Counted from the first letter of the stretch, positions 24,227-33,459 are shown. The stretch: DNA of 64,000 nt from Lacticaseibacillus kribbianus (GCF_020180945.1 NZ_JAIPUL010000001.1:1480578-1544577), one strand, 5' to 3'. Program-made: numbers and translations. The notes: generated from the sequence alone by a model not told the origin.

Positions 24227-25219
24227 CTACTCGCGCCCGCGCAACAGCGGCCGCAGCTGGGTCGCCAGGTTGGCGGCGATGGTGGTCATGCCGCCGATGC
24301 TCGGGTGCAGGAGGTCGGCGGACAGGCCGCTCAGGTCGGGCAAAAGCGTCAGACCGCTGATGTACGGCAGCTTGCCCGCACACTCCTCCTTGACCACGGC
24401 GCGGAACTGGCCGACCTTGGCCTGGTCCAGCGGGTAATCGGTGGCCACCATGTCAAAGGCCAAAACCGGCCGGGAGTCCTTTGCGAACGGCGCGATGAAG
24501 CGGCGCACGCGGGCGCGAAAGTCGTCAACGCTGAAGCCGCCGAGCATGTTGATGCCCATCGCAAGGGTCGCAAAGTCCCAGTCCGGCCGCGCGCACAGCG
24601 CGTCGGCCAGCCCCGGCTCAAGCCAGGCGGAGCCCGGGAAGCCGAAGTTCAACAGGTCCGCGCGAAGCTTGGCGGCCGTCTGCTGGGCGTAGGTGGTCAT
24701 CGGCGTCAGCGCCAGCGTGCCGTGCGTGATCGAGGAGCCGTAAGCCAGGTAGGTGAGGCTTGGCACCTCGCTTGGGCGCGGCGGGCGCAGGCCGCCGGCA
24801 ACGCCGATCAGCCAGTTGCGGCAGTACGGCAGGCACACGCGCACCACCGCCGGGTCGAAGGGCTGGCCCAAGGCTTCGGCGACCTCCTGCAGCCGCGGCA
24901 GGTTGGCCGGCCGGTGGATGGTCAGGGTTGTCGGCGTGGTGTGCACCAAAAGGTTCGCCTCCTGGTAGGTGCCGGCAAAGCAACCGTGCATCACGTAGGC
25001 GACCTGCAGCTCTTCTGCCTCCTGCGCCTGCAGCGTGATGCGCACGGTGTCGGTGGTCATGACGAAGCGCAGCTCGATGCCCGAGGCGTTGTTGGACGTG
25101 TGCGTCGCCGGCTCGTCGAGCTTCGCAAAGGTGGCGGCGTCAACGCGGTCGAGCAGCACCCCGTGGTCGCTTGGAATCACCCGCGCGACGTTGTGCAGGT
25201 CCATGTCGAGATATTGCAT
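24227..25219 (-). CDS. SGNH/GDSL-type hydrolase
   Basis: 330 residues in two parts: a beta-rich N-terminal domain (about 1-150) and an SGNH hydrolase domain. Block I is YGSSITHG (nucleophile Ser), the Gly block is in FGFPGSAWLEP, and the last block is DLLHPSIGG with the catalytic Asp and His. This layout matches two-domain carbohydrate esterases that remove acetyl groups from oligosaccharides. Last gene of the operon after the GH36 and GH42 genes, so deacetylation of plant-derived galactosides or related glycans is a fair inference. ATG at 25219 behind GAGGG. No signal peptide. Confidence 0.85.
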   Translation of the reverse strand: MQYLDMDLHNVARVIPSDHGVLLDRVDAATFAKLDEPATHTSNNASGIELRFVMTTDTVRITLQAQEAEELQVAYVMHGCFAGTYQEANLLVHTTPTTLTIHRPANLPRLQEVAEALGQPFDPAVVRVCLPYCRNWLIGVAGGLRPPRPSEVPSLTYLAYGSSITHGTLALTPMTTYAQQTAAKLRADLLNFGFPGSAWLEPGLADALCARPDWDFATLAMGINMLGGFSVDDFRARVRRFIAPFAKDSRPVLAFDMVATDYPLDQAKVGQFRAVVKEECAGKLPYISGLTLLPDLSGLSADLLHPSIGGMTTIAANLATQLRPLLRGRE

Positions 25220-25231
25220 GTTTTTCCCTCC

Positions 25232-27271
25232 TCACGCGCGCAGCACGCGCACCGCGTACGGGGCGAGCTCAAGCGACCCGGCCGGCACCGCCTGGCCGCT
25301 TTCGACGTCCGTGGTCGCCTTGGCCGTGGTCACCGCCTGCGCCTGCTCGCTCATGTTCATCACAAAGTAGGTCGTGGCCGCCTGGCCGTGGCGCGCCTGC
25401 ACCGAAACGGCGGGGTTGGGCGTCGTGACCAGCGTCGAGCGCAGGTCCAGGCGCTGGGCCAGCTGCTTGTACAGGGTGAACAGGAAGTCGCGGCCGGTGC
25501 GCGGCGCGATGTAGTACGCGAACCCGTCGCCGACCGCATTGACGGTCAAGGCCGGGCTGCCCTGGTAGAAGTCCTGCTGGTAGGTGCCAAGCGTCGTGGC
25601 GCCGGTCGACTCGAGCACCTGGTTGAACTGCGTGGTCTCAAAGCGCGCACCCTCGAAGGTCAGCGCGTTGTGCTCACCCTCGTACAGCGAGTCGAGCTCC
25701 AGCAGCCGAATGCCAAACAGCGCCTGCAGCGGGCGCGGCCAACCGTTGAGGTACACGGTGTCCGTCGGGTCGACGATGCCGGTGAAGTAGCTGGAGACCA
25801 GCGTCCCGCCGCCCTGAACGTGGGCGGTCAGCCGCTGCATCAGAGTCGGCGTCATCACGTACAGCATCGGGGCGATCACCAGGTCGTACTGGGAAAAGTC
25901 CTGGTCGCTTGGCACCATCGCGACGGGAATGTCGTGGGCCCAAAAGTACGCGTAGTGGTCCTGCAGGGTCTGGAAGTATTTTTTGCGGTCGCGGCCAAAC
26001 GCCGCCTCGCGCTTTTGCGCCCAGAGGCTCTGCCAGTCGTAGACAATCGCCACGCGCGCCTCGCGGGTGGTGTTGCGCACCCCATCGATCGCCGCCAGCC
26101 GCGCCCCGTAGGCCGCGACCTCGCGGAAAACCCGCGAGTCGGCGCTGCCGTCGTGGCCGATCACGGCGCTGTGGAACTTCTCGGAGTTGGCGCGGGCCTG
26201 GCGGATCTGGAAGTACAGGCTGCCCTCGGAGCCGTGCGCGACCTGCTGAAAGGAGCTGAGCGCGTGGACACCCGGGCGCTTGGCCTTGGCGACCGGCGAG
26301 TTGACCCGCGACGGCGTGGACTCCATCACCAGAAACGGCTGGTGCTTCAGGCCGTAGAACGTGTCGTGGACGAAGGCCGTTTTCATCGCGGTCTCGGCCA
26401 GCGGCTCGAAGTTGTTGTTCCACTGCGGGTACGCGTCCCAGGAGACGACGTCGACGTGCTTGGCGAACTCGGCGTAATCGATGCCCTCAAGCGGAATGAA
26501 GTCGTGGCCCGGCCCCTCCGCCATGAAGTTGGTGGTCACCGGCACCGCCGGGTTGGCCGCCCGCAGCACCTTCACCTCGGCGTCGAAGAAGTCGATGGTG
26601 CGGTCGGTCACGAACCGCTTCCAGTCCAGCGCCATGCCGTGCACCTTGGTCGAGCCGAGGTTGTTGGGCGTCTTGATCTGGTCCCAGTCCGTGTAGGTCC
26701 CGCTCCAAAACGCCATCAGCCAGGCGTCATTGAGCGCCTTGAGGCTGCCGTACTTGCGGCGCAGCCAGGCGCGCCACTGCGCCTGGCACAGGTCGCAGTA
26801 GCACTCGCCGGAAAACTCGTTGGACACGTGCCACATCGCAAGCGCGGGGTTGTTGCCGTAGCGCTTGGCCAGCTCCGCGTCGATGCGCGCGACGTACTTG
26901 CGGTACACCGGGCTTGAGTAGCAGTGGTCGTGGCGAAAGCCGTGGGTGTGGCGGCGCAGGTCCGCGTCCACGCGGTTGACCTCCGGGTACTTCTCGGACA
27001 GCCACTGCGGGCGCGCCCCGCTCGGCGTGGCGAGGATCACGTTGCCGCCCATGGCGTTGACGTCTTCGAAGACGCGGTCCAGCCAGTCGAAGGTGAAATG
27101 CCCCTCCTCCGGCTCAAGCGCGCTCCAGGCGAACACGCCCAGGGTCACCGTGTTGATGTGCGCCTTTTTCATCAGCGCCAGGTCCTGTCGCAGGACCTCC
27201 GGGTAGTCCAGCCACTGGTCGGGGTTGTAGTCGCCGCCGTGCAGCAGGCGTGAATCGACATCGAATCGCAT
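25232..27271 (-). CDS. Beta-galactosidase, GH42
   Basis: 679 residues, intracellular. Barrel domain with acid/base Glu in WHVSNEFSGEC and nucleophile Glu in FLVMESTPS; a Cys cluster (GECYCDLCQ plus an upstream Cys) forms the structural zinc site typical of many GH42 enzymes. Then a trimerisation domain and a C-terminal beta domain ending in ELAPYAVRVL. Cleaves beta-galactosides such as galacto-oligosaccharides from plants or milk. ATG lies 1 bp after the alpha-galactosidase stop, with AAGGAGG 6 bp in front. Confidence 0.95.
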   Translation of the reverse strand: MRFDVDSRLLHGGDYNPDQWLDYPEVLRQDLALMKKAHINTVTLGVFAWSALEPEEGHFTFDWLDRVFEDVNAMGGNVILATPSGARPQWLSEKYPEVNRVDADLRRHTHGFRHDHCYSSPVYRKYVARIDAELAKRYGNNPALAMWHVSNEFSGECYCDLCQAQWRAWLRRKYGSLKALNDAWLMAFWSGTYTDWDQIKTPNNLGSTKVHGMALDWKRFVTDRTIDFFDAEVKVLRAANPAVPVTTNFMAEGPGHDFIPLEGIDYAEFAKHVDVVSWDAYPQWNNNFEPLAETAMKTAFVHDTFYGLKHQPFLVMESTPSRVNSPVAKAKRPGVHALSSFQQVAHGSEGSLYFQIRQARANSEKFHSAVIGHDGSADSRVFREVAAYGARLAAIDGVRNTTREARVAIVYDWQSLWAQKREAAFGRDRKKYFQTLQDHYAYFWAHDIPVAMVPSDQDFSQYDLVIAPMLYVMTPTLMQRLTAHVQGGGTLVSSYFTGIVDPTDTVYLNGWPRPLQALFGIRLLELDSLYEGEHNALTFEGARFETTQFNQVLESTGATTLGTYQQDFYQGSPALTVNAVGDGFAYYIAPRTGRDFLFTLYKQLAQRLDLRSTLVTTPNPAVSVQARHGQAATTYFVMNMSEQAQAVTTAKATTDVESGQAVPAGSLELAPYAVRVLRA

Positions 27272-27272
27272 G

Positions 27273-29519
27273 TTAGTCCTCCTTGGTCAGAATCAGAAGC
27301 TTGGACTGAAAATCACCGGCGAGCTCGGCCACGGCCTGGTTGGGGCCGTTGAACTCGTACGGCAGGCGCAGCCCCAGGTGGCGCAGCGCCGACCCCGTGA
27401 CCGTGCCTTCGCGGCCGCTGATGGTGTAGCGTGCGGCAGGGTCCGCGAACGGAATCGCGATGCGGTCCACCGCGTTGCCGTCCGGGTTGGCCAGCAGCCG
27501 GTAGAAGCCAAACACGATCCGGCTTTGGTCCGCCGCCTCGAGCGCCCAGGCCACCGTGTTGTGCCCGGGGTCCTCAAGCGTGCGCAGGAAGTGGAAGCGG
27601 CCGGTCAACACCAGCGGCTGAAGCGCCTTGTAGGTGGTGATCTGCTGGGCGATCGCGTCGAGCACCGCCTGCGGCTCCTTGGTCAAGTCGAGCTCGTAGC
27701 CCAGCGTCCCGAACAGCGCGACGTTGAAGCGGGTATCAAGCGGCGTCGTGCGCTGGACCTGGCCGTTGGGCACGGCCGTGACGTGGTTGCTCATCGCAGA
27801 CAGCGGGTAGCCCAGCGCGGTGCCGGTCTGGATCCGCAGCCGCTCGACGGCGTCGGAGTCGTCGGACACCCAGATCTGCGGCGAGTAGAACAGGATGCCG
27901 AGGTCGAACCGGCCGCCGCCGCCGGCACAGCCCTCGATCAAAAGATCCGGGTAGGCCGCAAGCAACCGCGCATACAGATTGTACACCCCGCCGATGTAGC
28001 GGTGGAAGAACTCTCCCTGCGGCCGGCAGATGCGGGCCAGGTACTGCGAGTAGGCCTCGGTGATGTTACGGTTCATGTCCCACTTGATGTACTCCAGGTG
28101 CGTCGCGTCGATCACCTTGGTCATCTGGGCGAACAGGTTGTCGACCACGTCCGGGTTGGCGAAGTCCAGCACGTACTGGTTGCGCCCGATCGCGCGGCGC
28201 TCGTGCGGCGGCGCGACCACCCAGTCGGGGTGCGCGGCGATCAGGTTGGAGCGCGGCGAGATCATCTCGGGCTCAAACCACAGGCCAAACTGCAGCCCAA
28301 GCTTATGGATCGACTCGGCGAAGCCGTCGATGCCGTGCGGGAACTTTTTGTCGTAGACCTGCCAGTCGCCGAGGCTCGAGCGGTCGTCGTCGCGGTGGCC
28401 GAACCAGCCGTCGTCCAGGACGAAGCAGTCGATGCCGACCTTTTTGCCCGCGGCGGCCAGCTTCAAGAGCTTCTCGGTGTCAAAATCAAAGTACGCCGCC
28501 TCCCAGGAGTTGAGCACCACCGGGCGCTTGCGATTGCGCCACTCCGGCGCGATCACGTGGTTGCGCACGAAGTCGGCGTTGGCCGCGCTAAGCCCGGACA
28601 AGCCCGCGCCGCTGTAGGTCACCACGGCCTCGGGCGTGGTGAAGCTGGCGGTGGGATCCAGGCGCCAGGCGAACTGGTCGGGGTGAATGCCGATCATGAA
28701 GCGGGTCTGGTTCCACTCGTTGACCTCGGCCGACGCCTGGAAGTTGCCGGAGTAGATCAGGTTGAAGCCGTAAGCGGCGCCGGTGGTCAGCGTGCCGCCT
28801 TCCGCCTGCAGCGCCACGTACGGGTTTTGCTGGTGGCTGGAGGCGCCGCGCTGCGATTCAATGGCCGTGGTCCCCTGCGCGAGCTTGCGCGTTTTGACGT
28901 GGCGCTCGCGGGCCCAGTTGCCGGACAGCTGCACGAAGCGGTAGTCGGCGGTCGGCAGGTCCAGCCCGCCGGACAGCGCGCGCGTCAGCGTCACCGCCGT
29001 CGTCCCCGTGTTGGTGACAGTCTGCCAGCGCACGATTGCTGCAGCGTCTTCAAAAATCGCGTAGTGCTGCTCAAGCGTCAGCCCGTGGGCGGCGTCTTCA
29101 AGCGTGATGGTCAGCACGTCGACCTCGCCGTCGCTTGCGAAGCTCTTGGGGAACGCGAGGTCGCGCGGCTTCTCGTGGCTTTCGCGGTAGCCGACGTAGG
29201 TAAAGTTCAGGTACAGCGGCGTGTCCCCGTCGGCGGCGGCGATGGCGCCCTGGCGGAAGTCGGAGGTGCCGTACACCGGGTACTCCTGCAGCTGGTCGGC
29301 CAGGGTGAACATCGTGTTGGTCGCGTCGAAGTGCACCGTGCCGCCCGACTTGCTTTCAAGCGTCGTGTAGGCGGCAAGCGTCGCCTCGTCGACCGTCACG
29401 CGCGGCCCGTAGTACAGGTGGCCGAGCTGGTTGTTGGGCAGCAGGTACAGGATGTAGCTGACCGTGTCGTTGGCAAGGTGGAACACGCGGTCGTTGATTA
29501 CATTAAGCAGTGGTCTCAT
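27273..29519 (-). CDS. Alpha-galactosidase, GH36
   Basis: 748 residues, cytoplasmic. Hydrolyses alpha-1,6-galactosides such as melibiose, raffinose and stachyose. N-terminal beta-sandwich (about 1-320), catalytic barrel with the nucleophile Asp in IKWDMNRNITE and the acid/base Asp in SDDSDAVERLRIQ, the CAGGGGRFD substrate loop, then a C-terminal beta domain. First gene of a three-gene operon (alpha-galactosidase, beta-galactosidase, esterase). The ribosome site is weak (GAAAG 2-3 bp from ATG). The promoter region carries GAACGTTC and a CCGCC/GGCGG hairpin just before the start. Probably under the MsmR-like AraC regulator at 31977. Confidence 0.95.
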   Translation of the reverse strand: MRPLLNVINDRVFHLANDTVSYILYLLPNNQLGHLYYGPRVTVDEATLAAYTTLESKSGGTVHFDATNTMFTLADQLQEYPVYGTSDFRQGAIAAADGDTPLYLNFTYVGYRESHEKPRDLAFPKSFASDGEVDVLTITLEDAAHGLTLEQHYAIFEDAAAIVRWQTVTNTGTTAVTLTRALSGGLDLPTADYRFVQLSGNWARERHVKTRKLAQGTTAIESQRGASSHQQNPYVALQAEGGTLTTGAAYGFNLIYSGNFQASAEVNEWNQTRFMIGIHPDQFAWRLDPTASFTTPEAVVTYSGAGLSGLSAANADFVRNHVIAPEWRNRKRPVVLNSWEAAYFDFDTEKLLKLAAAGKKVGIDCFVLDDGWFGHRDDDRSSLGDWQVYDKKFPHGIDGFAESIHKLGLQFGLWFEPEMISPRSNLIAAHPDWVVAPPHERRAIGRNQYVLDFANPDVVDNLFAQMTKVIDATHLEYIKWDMNRNITEAYSQYLARICRPQGEFFHRYIGGVYNLYARLLAAYPDLLIEGCAGGGGRFDLGILFYSPQIWVSDDSDAVERLRIQTGTALGYPLSAMSNHVTAVPNGQVQRTTPLDTRFNVALFGTLGYELDLTKEPQAVLDAIAQQITTYKALQPLVLTGRFHFLRTLEDPGHNTVAWALEAADQSRIVFGFYRLLANPDGNAVDRIAIPFADPAARYTISGREGTVTGSALRHLGLRLPYEFNGPNQAVAELAGDFQSKLLILTKED

Positions 29520-29578
29520 CTACTTTCTGTGTCACCGCCACATGCGGCGGTTGATTGAACGTTCGGAATATTTTGCGG

Positions 29579-29622
29579 CAAAAAACGAGCCCGCCGGACC
29601 GTGCAGTCCGCCGGGCCCGCTC
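29579..29622 (-). terminator. Terminator of the SRPBCC-like gene
   Basis: Minus strand: GAGCGGGCCCGGCGGAC loop GGTCCGGCGGGCTC followed by GTTTTTTG; 16 bp after the stop at 29638. Confidence 0.85.
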
Positions 29623-29637
29623 CAGAAGCGGCGCGGC

Positions 29638-30087
29638 TCACTTCGCAGCTTTTAGGGCAAGCTGCTCGATGACGGCCATGCGCTTCTTCAGATTGCGCTT
29701 GTACATGAAGGTGTAGAGCCAGCCGACGAACCAGAAGTTGGTGGTCAGGCTGTTTTTGTTGAAGGAGTTGAGCTCCGAGTACGTCACCCGGGTGCCGCTT
29801 TCAGCCGCCTCAAAGCGGTAGCCGACGGTGATCTCGCCTTGGCTGTAGGAGACCTTGGTTTCGATCGCCGCGTCGGCCGTGATTGCGGTCACTTCGACCT
29901 GCGTGGGCACCTGTTCCTGCTGAACCTTGGTGCGCATCTGGCTTTCGATGACCTCCCCCGGCACCAGCTCGGTGATGCTCGGGTCGAAGTGCTGGAAGTA
30001 CTTGAGCTGCTGGTCGTACACCGTCTGGTAGGTCGCCTCAAGCGGCGCGTCCAGGGTGGTGGTGTAAGTCATCGGCTTCAGTGGCAT
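29638..30087 (-). CDS. SRPBCC-like protein (DUF3284 type)
   Basis: 149 residues without signal peptide or membrane helix. The pattern (MTYTTTLDAPLEATYQTVYD, then alternating strands, and a long C-terminal helix) fits the START/SRPBCC ligand-binding fold; lactobacilli carry similar small DUF3284 proteins beside beta-glucoside and galactoside genes. No catalytic residues can be named and the ligand is unknown. ATG at 30087 follows GGAGG by 7 bp. Lies just upstream of the galactosidase operon on the same strand but is separated from it by a terminator. Confidence 0.7.
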   Translation of the reverse strand: MPLKPMTYTTTLDAPLEATYQTVYDQQLKYFQHFDPSITELVPGEVIESQMRTKVQQEQVPTQVEVTAITADAAIETKVSYSQGEITVGYRFEAAESGTRVTYSELNSFNKNSLTTNFWFVGWLYTFMYKRNLKKRMAVIEQLALKAAK

Positions 30088-30270
30088 GGTGGGGCCTCCG
30101 TTTCTTTGGTCATCATTCTAAGTTGGCTTGGGCACGCTGCACGCCGGCATGTGTCAGCACGCGTGACGTGACTGCCCCGTTATGATCGGGAACAACCCGG
30201 GCACCACCCCCCAATTGTTCGTGTGGCTAATACTCGGCATTGACCCAGGTAGCCACACACCCCATCCGTA

Positions 30271-30466
30271 GGGCGGAGGCGCGAGCCGACCACGGCTGCA
30301 GGCGCAGGGCCGGGGCGAGCCAGCGTGAAATTGCTGTTAGCCAGCGGGTTTGGCTGGCTTACAGCAACGGCGGGTCGCAAGACCGGTCTTCGGGCTTGCG
30401 GGAGCCGCACGCGTTCCGCCGTCCCGGCCCGGAGCCGGAAGTCGTGGTCGGCTCGCGCCGGAGCCC
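30271..30466 (+). ncRNA. 196-nt structured intergenic element, copy B
   Basis: Same length and same internal offsets as the element at 1647-1842: hairpin at +60 (30331-30367) and hairpin at +105 (30376-30400). The core, including GAGCCAGCGTGA, CAACGGCGGGTCGCAAGACCGG and GGGAGCCGCACGCGTTCC, is nearly identical. In the outer helix seven pairs have changed on both sides and in the 37-nt hairpin two more, always keeping the pair. Its own wobble pairs are G-U on the + strand. A perfect hairpin GTGTGGCTA/TAGCCACAC (30222-30258) lies just upstream, and copy A has a comparable hairpin there. It ends 24 bp from the PTS gene's 3' end. Confidence 0.7.
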
Positions 30467-30490
30467 GGCCTTCGGGTACACGTCAGGAAG

Positions 30491-31795
30491 TTACTTTCCT
30501 TCAGCGGCCTTGGCGAGTTCCTTTTCGCCGTCCTGCTCGTCCTTCAAGAACTGCTTATCCAAGACCTGAAGGAACGGAATCCAGATCAGAGTCGAGACGG
30601 CGACCTGAACCAGCTGCAGCGCGGCACCCTTCCAAGAGCCGACGGCAATCCAGCCGGAAAGGAAGATTGGCGTGGACCAGACGACGGTCGCTCCGATTGG
30701 CTTTGGCACCAGGCCGATGGCCATGGCGACGTAGCCGATGGTGATCATCACCATCGGGCCGAGCACCCAAGGAATGAAGATGGTCGGGTTCAGCACGATC
30801 GGCAGGCCGAACGTGACAGGCTCGGAGATGTTGAAGAAGGCCGGCACGGCAACCATGCGCATGGTCTTTTTCATTCGTGCGGAACGGGCGAAGACCCAGC
30901 CCATGGCCAGGGCGAAGCCCAGGATCATGCCGGTGATTTCGAACACACCCATGAAGGTCGTGCAGATGATGTGTGGAATCGGCTGGCCCAAGGAGTAGGC
31001 CTTGTAGTTCTGAAGCGCCAGGGCGTCGTAGATCGGCTGAACCACCGAGTTGACAACCAGGGTGCCGTGAATCCCGAACCACCACAGGAACTGGGAGAAG
31101 AAGCCCACGACTAATGTTGCGGGAAGCGTGGCGCCAATCCCTTGCAATGGGGTCTGAAGAATGTCATAAATAAAGTCGAAGGCGTTGCCCCAGCTGGTGA
31201 AGGTGAAGAGGTAGCGCACCGTGGTGAACACCAGCAGCGAGGCGGAACCCGGGATGATCGCGGTGAACGAGGTCGCGATTGCGGGCGGCACGGACTCGGG
31301 CATCTTGATCGTGATGTTCGCGTTCTCAAGCGCCGCGAAGATCTCGGTGGCGATGATCGCCGTGATGATGGCGACGAACATCCCCTTGGAGCCCAGGTAG
31401 TTGATGTCGATGTAGGAGCTGGTCTTGTTGGTCATGATCGGCAGAAGCATCGCGAACGCGGCCAGCGAGATGCCGCCGGCGTAAAGCTGCGTCGCGTGAA
31501 GCTTGCCGGCCAGGTGATAGGCGATGCCGAACACGACGAACAGCGCCGTGATGTTCATGGTCGCGTTACTGATGGGGCCGAGGAAGTTGTTAAGGAAATC
31601 GGTGACCACTTTCGGCAGGTACTTGGCGAAGCTGAAGGTCGTTGGAAGGTTCTGAACAATGATCATGATGGACGCGAACATGGTTGCCGGGAACGCAACC
31701 ATCATCCCATCACGAACGCTTAACAAGAACTTGTTTTCTGACAGCTTGGTCGCAATCGGTAGGACCTTGTCTGTCATCACATCTTGCATACTCAT
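30491..31795 (-). CDS. PTS permease EIIC, Lac/cellobiose family
   Basis: 434 residues with about ten membrane helices. EIIC domain of the Lac family (cellobiose, lactose, chitobiose): conserved FGIHGTLVVNSVVQP, FMGVFEITGM and FFNISEPVTFGLPIVLNP, the last containing the sugar-contact Glu. Translocates and, with EIIA/EIIB, phosphorylates a disaccharide. No EIIA, EIIB or phospho-glycosidase lies near, so it must borrow partner subunits from elsewhere. ATG at 31795 behind AGGAGG. Divergent from the AraC regulator at 31977 with overlapping -35 boxes. Confidence 0.9.
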   Translation of the reverse strand: MSMQDVMTDKVLPIATKLSENKFLLSVRDGMMVAFPATMFASIMIIVQNLPTTFSFAKYLPKVVTDFLNNFLGPISNATMNITALFVVFGIAYHLAGKLHATQLYAGGISLAAFAMLLPIMTNKTSSYIDINYLGSKGMFVAIITAIIATEIFAALENANITIKMPESVPPAIATSFTAIIPGSASLLVFTTVRYLFTFTSWGNAFDFIYDILQTPLQGIGATLPATLVVGFFSQFLWWFGIHGTLVVNSVVQPIYDALALQNYKAYSLGQPIPHIICTTFMGVFEITGMILGFALAMGWVFARSARMKKTMRMVAVPAFFNISEPVTFGLPIVLNPTIFIPWVLGPMVMITIGYVAMAIGLVPKPIGATVVWSTPIFLSGWIAVGSWKGAALQLVQVAVSTLIWIPFLQVLDKQFLKDEQDGEKELAKAAEGK

Positions 31796-31886
31796 GCGAT
31801 GTGCCTCCTATAATTATGGCGTTGGGGGGAACCGGCGGCCGTGTCTTGGCCGAGACGAGCGTTGCCGAAGCGATGTCCCCACGAAC

Positions 31887-31931
31887 AAAATATTTTGAAT
31901 AAATCGATTTACAAGACCCATCTTAACCGCT
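31887..31931. promoter_or_regulatory. Overlapping divergent promoters of PTS and AraC genes
   Basis: Minus strand (PTS): TTGTAA (31914-31909), 16-bp spacer, TATTTT (31892-31887). Plus strand (AraC): TTTACA (31908-31913) and TACACT about 18 bp on, ending near 31937. The two -35 boxes overlap inside the palindrome TAAATCGATTTA (31900-31911), a likely operator, so one bound regulator could switch both directions. Confidence 0.6.
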
Positions 31932-31976
31932 TACACTGAAAAGCGATATATGCAAATGTTGAGGAGGCATCGCCAA

Positions 31977-32828
31977 ATGTCGACAACCCACGAGAATCCG
32001 CGGATCTACGATTTTTCCAACACCAACCGCACCTTCAACCTGGACGTCAATGTCTACACCTGCGGTAGCGAGGCCTGCGAGCCCGACCACGCGTACGGTC
32101 CGACCGTCCGCTCCGGCTACATGATCTACTTCGTGCTCAACGGCGAGGGCACCTACACCGTGCGCAACCGCCAGTACCACCTGGGCCCAAAGCAGGGCTT
32201 TCTCATCGAGCCCCACACCCTGATCACGTTCCAGGCCGACCACAACAAGCCCTGGACCTACCTGTGGATCGGCTTTTCGGGCCAAAGCGCGGCCAAGTAC
32301 ATCGCCGGCACCTGCCTCTCCTCCGCCGCCCCGCTGTTTGACTTCGAGTTCAACTCGGCGATCCTGCGCGCGGCCAACGGCGTGATCGAAGGCTCCAACC
32401 ACCAGGAGAACCGCAACCTGATCATGACCGGGCGGCTGTTCGAGTTTCTGTACCGGCTGGCCACCGACTACCCCAACCGTCGTGCGACCACCACGATGTC
32501 GCACCGCGAGCTGGTCGAGTACGCCCTGTTTTACATCTCCCAAAACTACAGCGAGCCGATCACCGTCGGCAGCCTGGCCGCGGTGATGCACATCGACCGC
32601 ACCTACCTGCACCGCCTGTTCACCAAGCGCGTCGGCCGCTCCCCGCAGGCCTACATCAAGAAGTACCGCATGGACCAGGCCAGCCAGCTGCTGCGCGAAA
32701 CCGACTACCCAATCCAGGTGGTCGCCCGCGCGGTGGGCTACGAGAACCAGTTCTCCTTCTCCAAGGCCTTCTCAAGCCTCAACGGCGAGTCCCCGACCGC
32801 CTACCGCGCCCGCCACGTCCAAAAGTAA
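31977..32828 (+). CDS. AraC-family regulator, MsmR/RafR-like
   Basis: 283 residues. N-terminal cupin-type sugar-binding domain (about 1-150, with the GEGTYTVRNRQYHLGPKQGF pattern) and a C-terminal double helix-turn-helix (about 180-280: ITVGSLAAVMHIDRTYLHRLF and the second HTH in IQVVARAVGYENQFSFSKAF). This arrangement and the PRIYDF/NLDVNVYTCGSE opening are typical of MsmR/RafR activators of alpha-galactoside genes. ATG at 31977 is preferred because GAGGAGG lies 9 bp upstream. Divergent from the PTS gene; the GH36/GH42 operon is the other likely target. Confidence 0.88.
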   Translation: MSTTHENPRIYDFSNTNRTFNLDVNVYTCGSEACEPDHAYGPTVRSGYMIYFVLNGEGTYTVRNRQYHLGPKQGFLIEPHTLITFQADHNKPWTYLWIGFSGQSAAKYIAGTCLSSAAPLFDFEFNSAILRAANGVIEGSNHQENRNLIMTGRLFEFLYRLATDYPNRRATTTMSHRELVEYALFYISQNYSEPITVGSLAAVMHIDRTYLHRLFTKRVGRSPQAYIKKYRMDQASQLLRETDYPIQVVARAVGYENQFSFSKAFSSLNGESPTAYRARHVQK

Positions 32829-32848
32829 CCCCCGAAAGGAAGCACATC

Positions 32849-33448
32849 ATGCCTTTGAAGCTCGGCATCATCCTCGGCACCATTCGCTCGCAATCGATCG
32901 GCGGCAAGCTGTTCGCCTACCTGCAGGCCACCTGGCCGGACCAGGCCGACGTGCACTACGACTGGATTGACCTGCACAATTTTCCCCTGCCGCTGTACGA
33001 CCACGCGGAGACCCCGGCCCACCAGCCGGTCCAAAACCTGGTGCCCGGCGAGCGGGCGTGGCTCGACGCCCTGGCCGCGCAGGACGGCTACCTGATCATC
33101 AGCCCGGAGTACGACCACGCGATGACCGGCGCCCTGAAAAACGCGCTGGATTACGTCGGCCCCGAGGTCGCGCGCAAGCCGGTGCAGATCGTCACCTACT
33201 CGCACGACGACACCGGCGGCATCATGGCCGCCGAAAGCATGGTCAACGTCTTTCGCATGCTCGACATGCTGGTGCTGCCCAAGCCCGTGTGCCTCGCCCG
33301 CTGCGACCGCCACTTCACGGTCGACGGCCGCCTCGATGAGGCGCTGCCCCAAAGCGCTGACTACGCCCACCGGCTGGCCGTCGCCCGTCACGACCTCGCG
33401 TTTTACGCCGGGCTGCTGCACGACCACCCGTATTCGCCGCTTGGCTGA
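32849..33448 (+). CDS. NADPH-dependent FMN reductase family protein
   Basis: 199 residues, flavodoxin-like fold. FMN-binding loop GTIRSQSIGGK near the N-terminus and SPEYDHAMTGALKNALDYV near residue 95, the two hallmark blocks of the ArsH/YieF/azoreductase group. Reduces quinones, azo dyes or metal ions with NADPH; physiological substrate unknown. ATG behind AAAGGAAG, 21 bp after the MsmR-like gene and 11 bp before the second AraC gene, so probably co-transcribed with both. Confidence 0.88.
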   Translation: MPLKLGIILGTIRSQSIGGKLFAYLQATWPDQADVHYDWIDLHNFPLPLYDHAETPAHQPVQNLVPGERAWLDALAAQDGYLIISPEYDHAMTGALKNALDYVGPEVARKPVQIVTYSHDDTGGIMAAESMVNVFRMLDMLVLPKPVCLARCDRHFTVDGRLDEALPQSADYAHRLAVARHDLAFYAGLLHDHPYSPLG

Positions 33449-33459
33449 AAGGAGCCGCG

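Noticed and set aside
24032..26917. 961-codon open frame on the + strand opposite the esterase and GH42 genes
   Set aside because: Same reason: mirror frame of conserved minus-strand genes.
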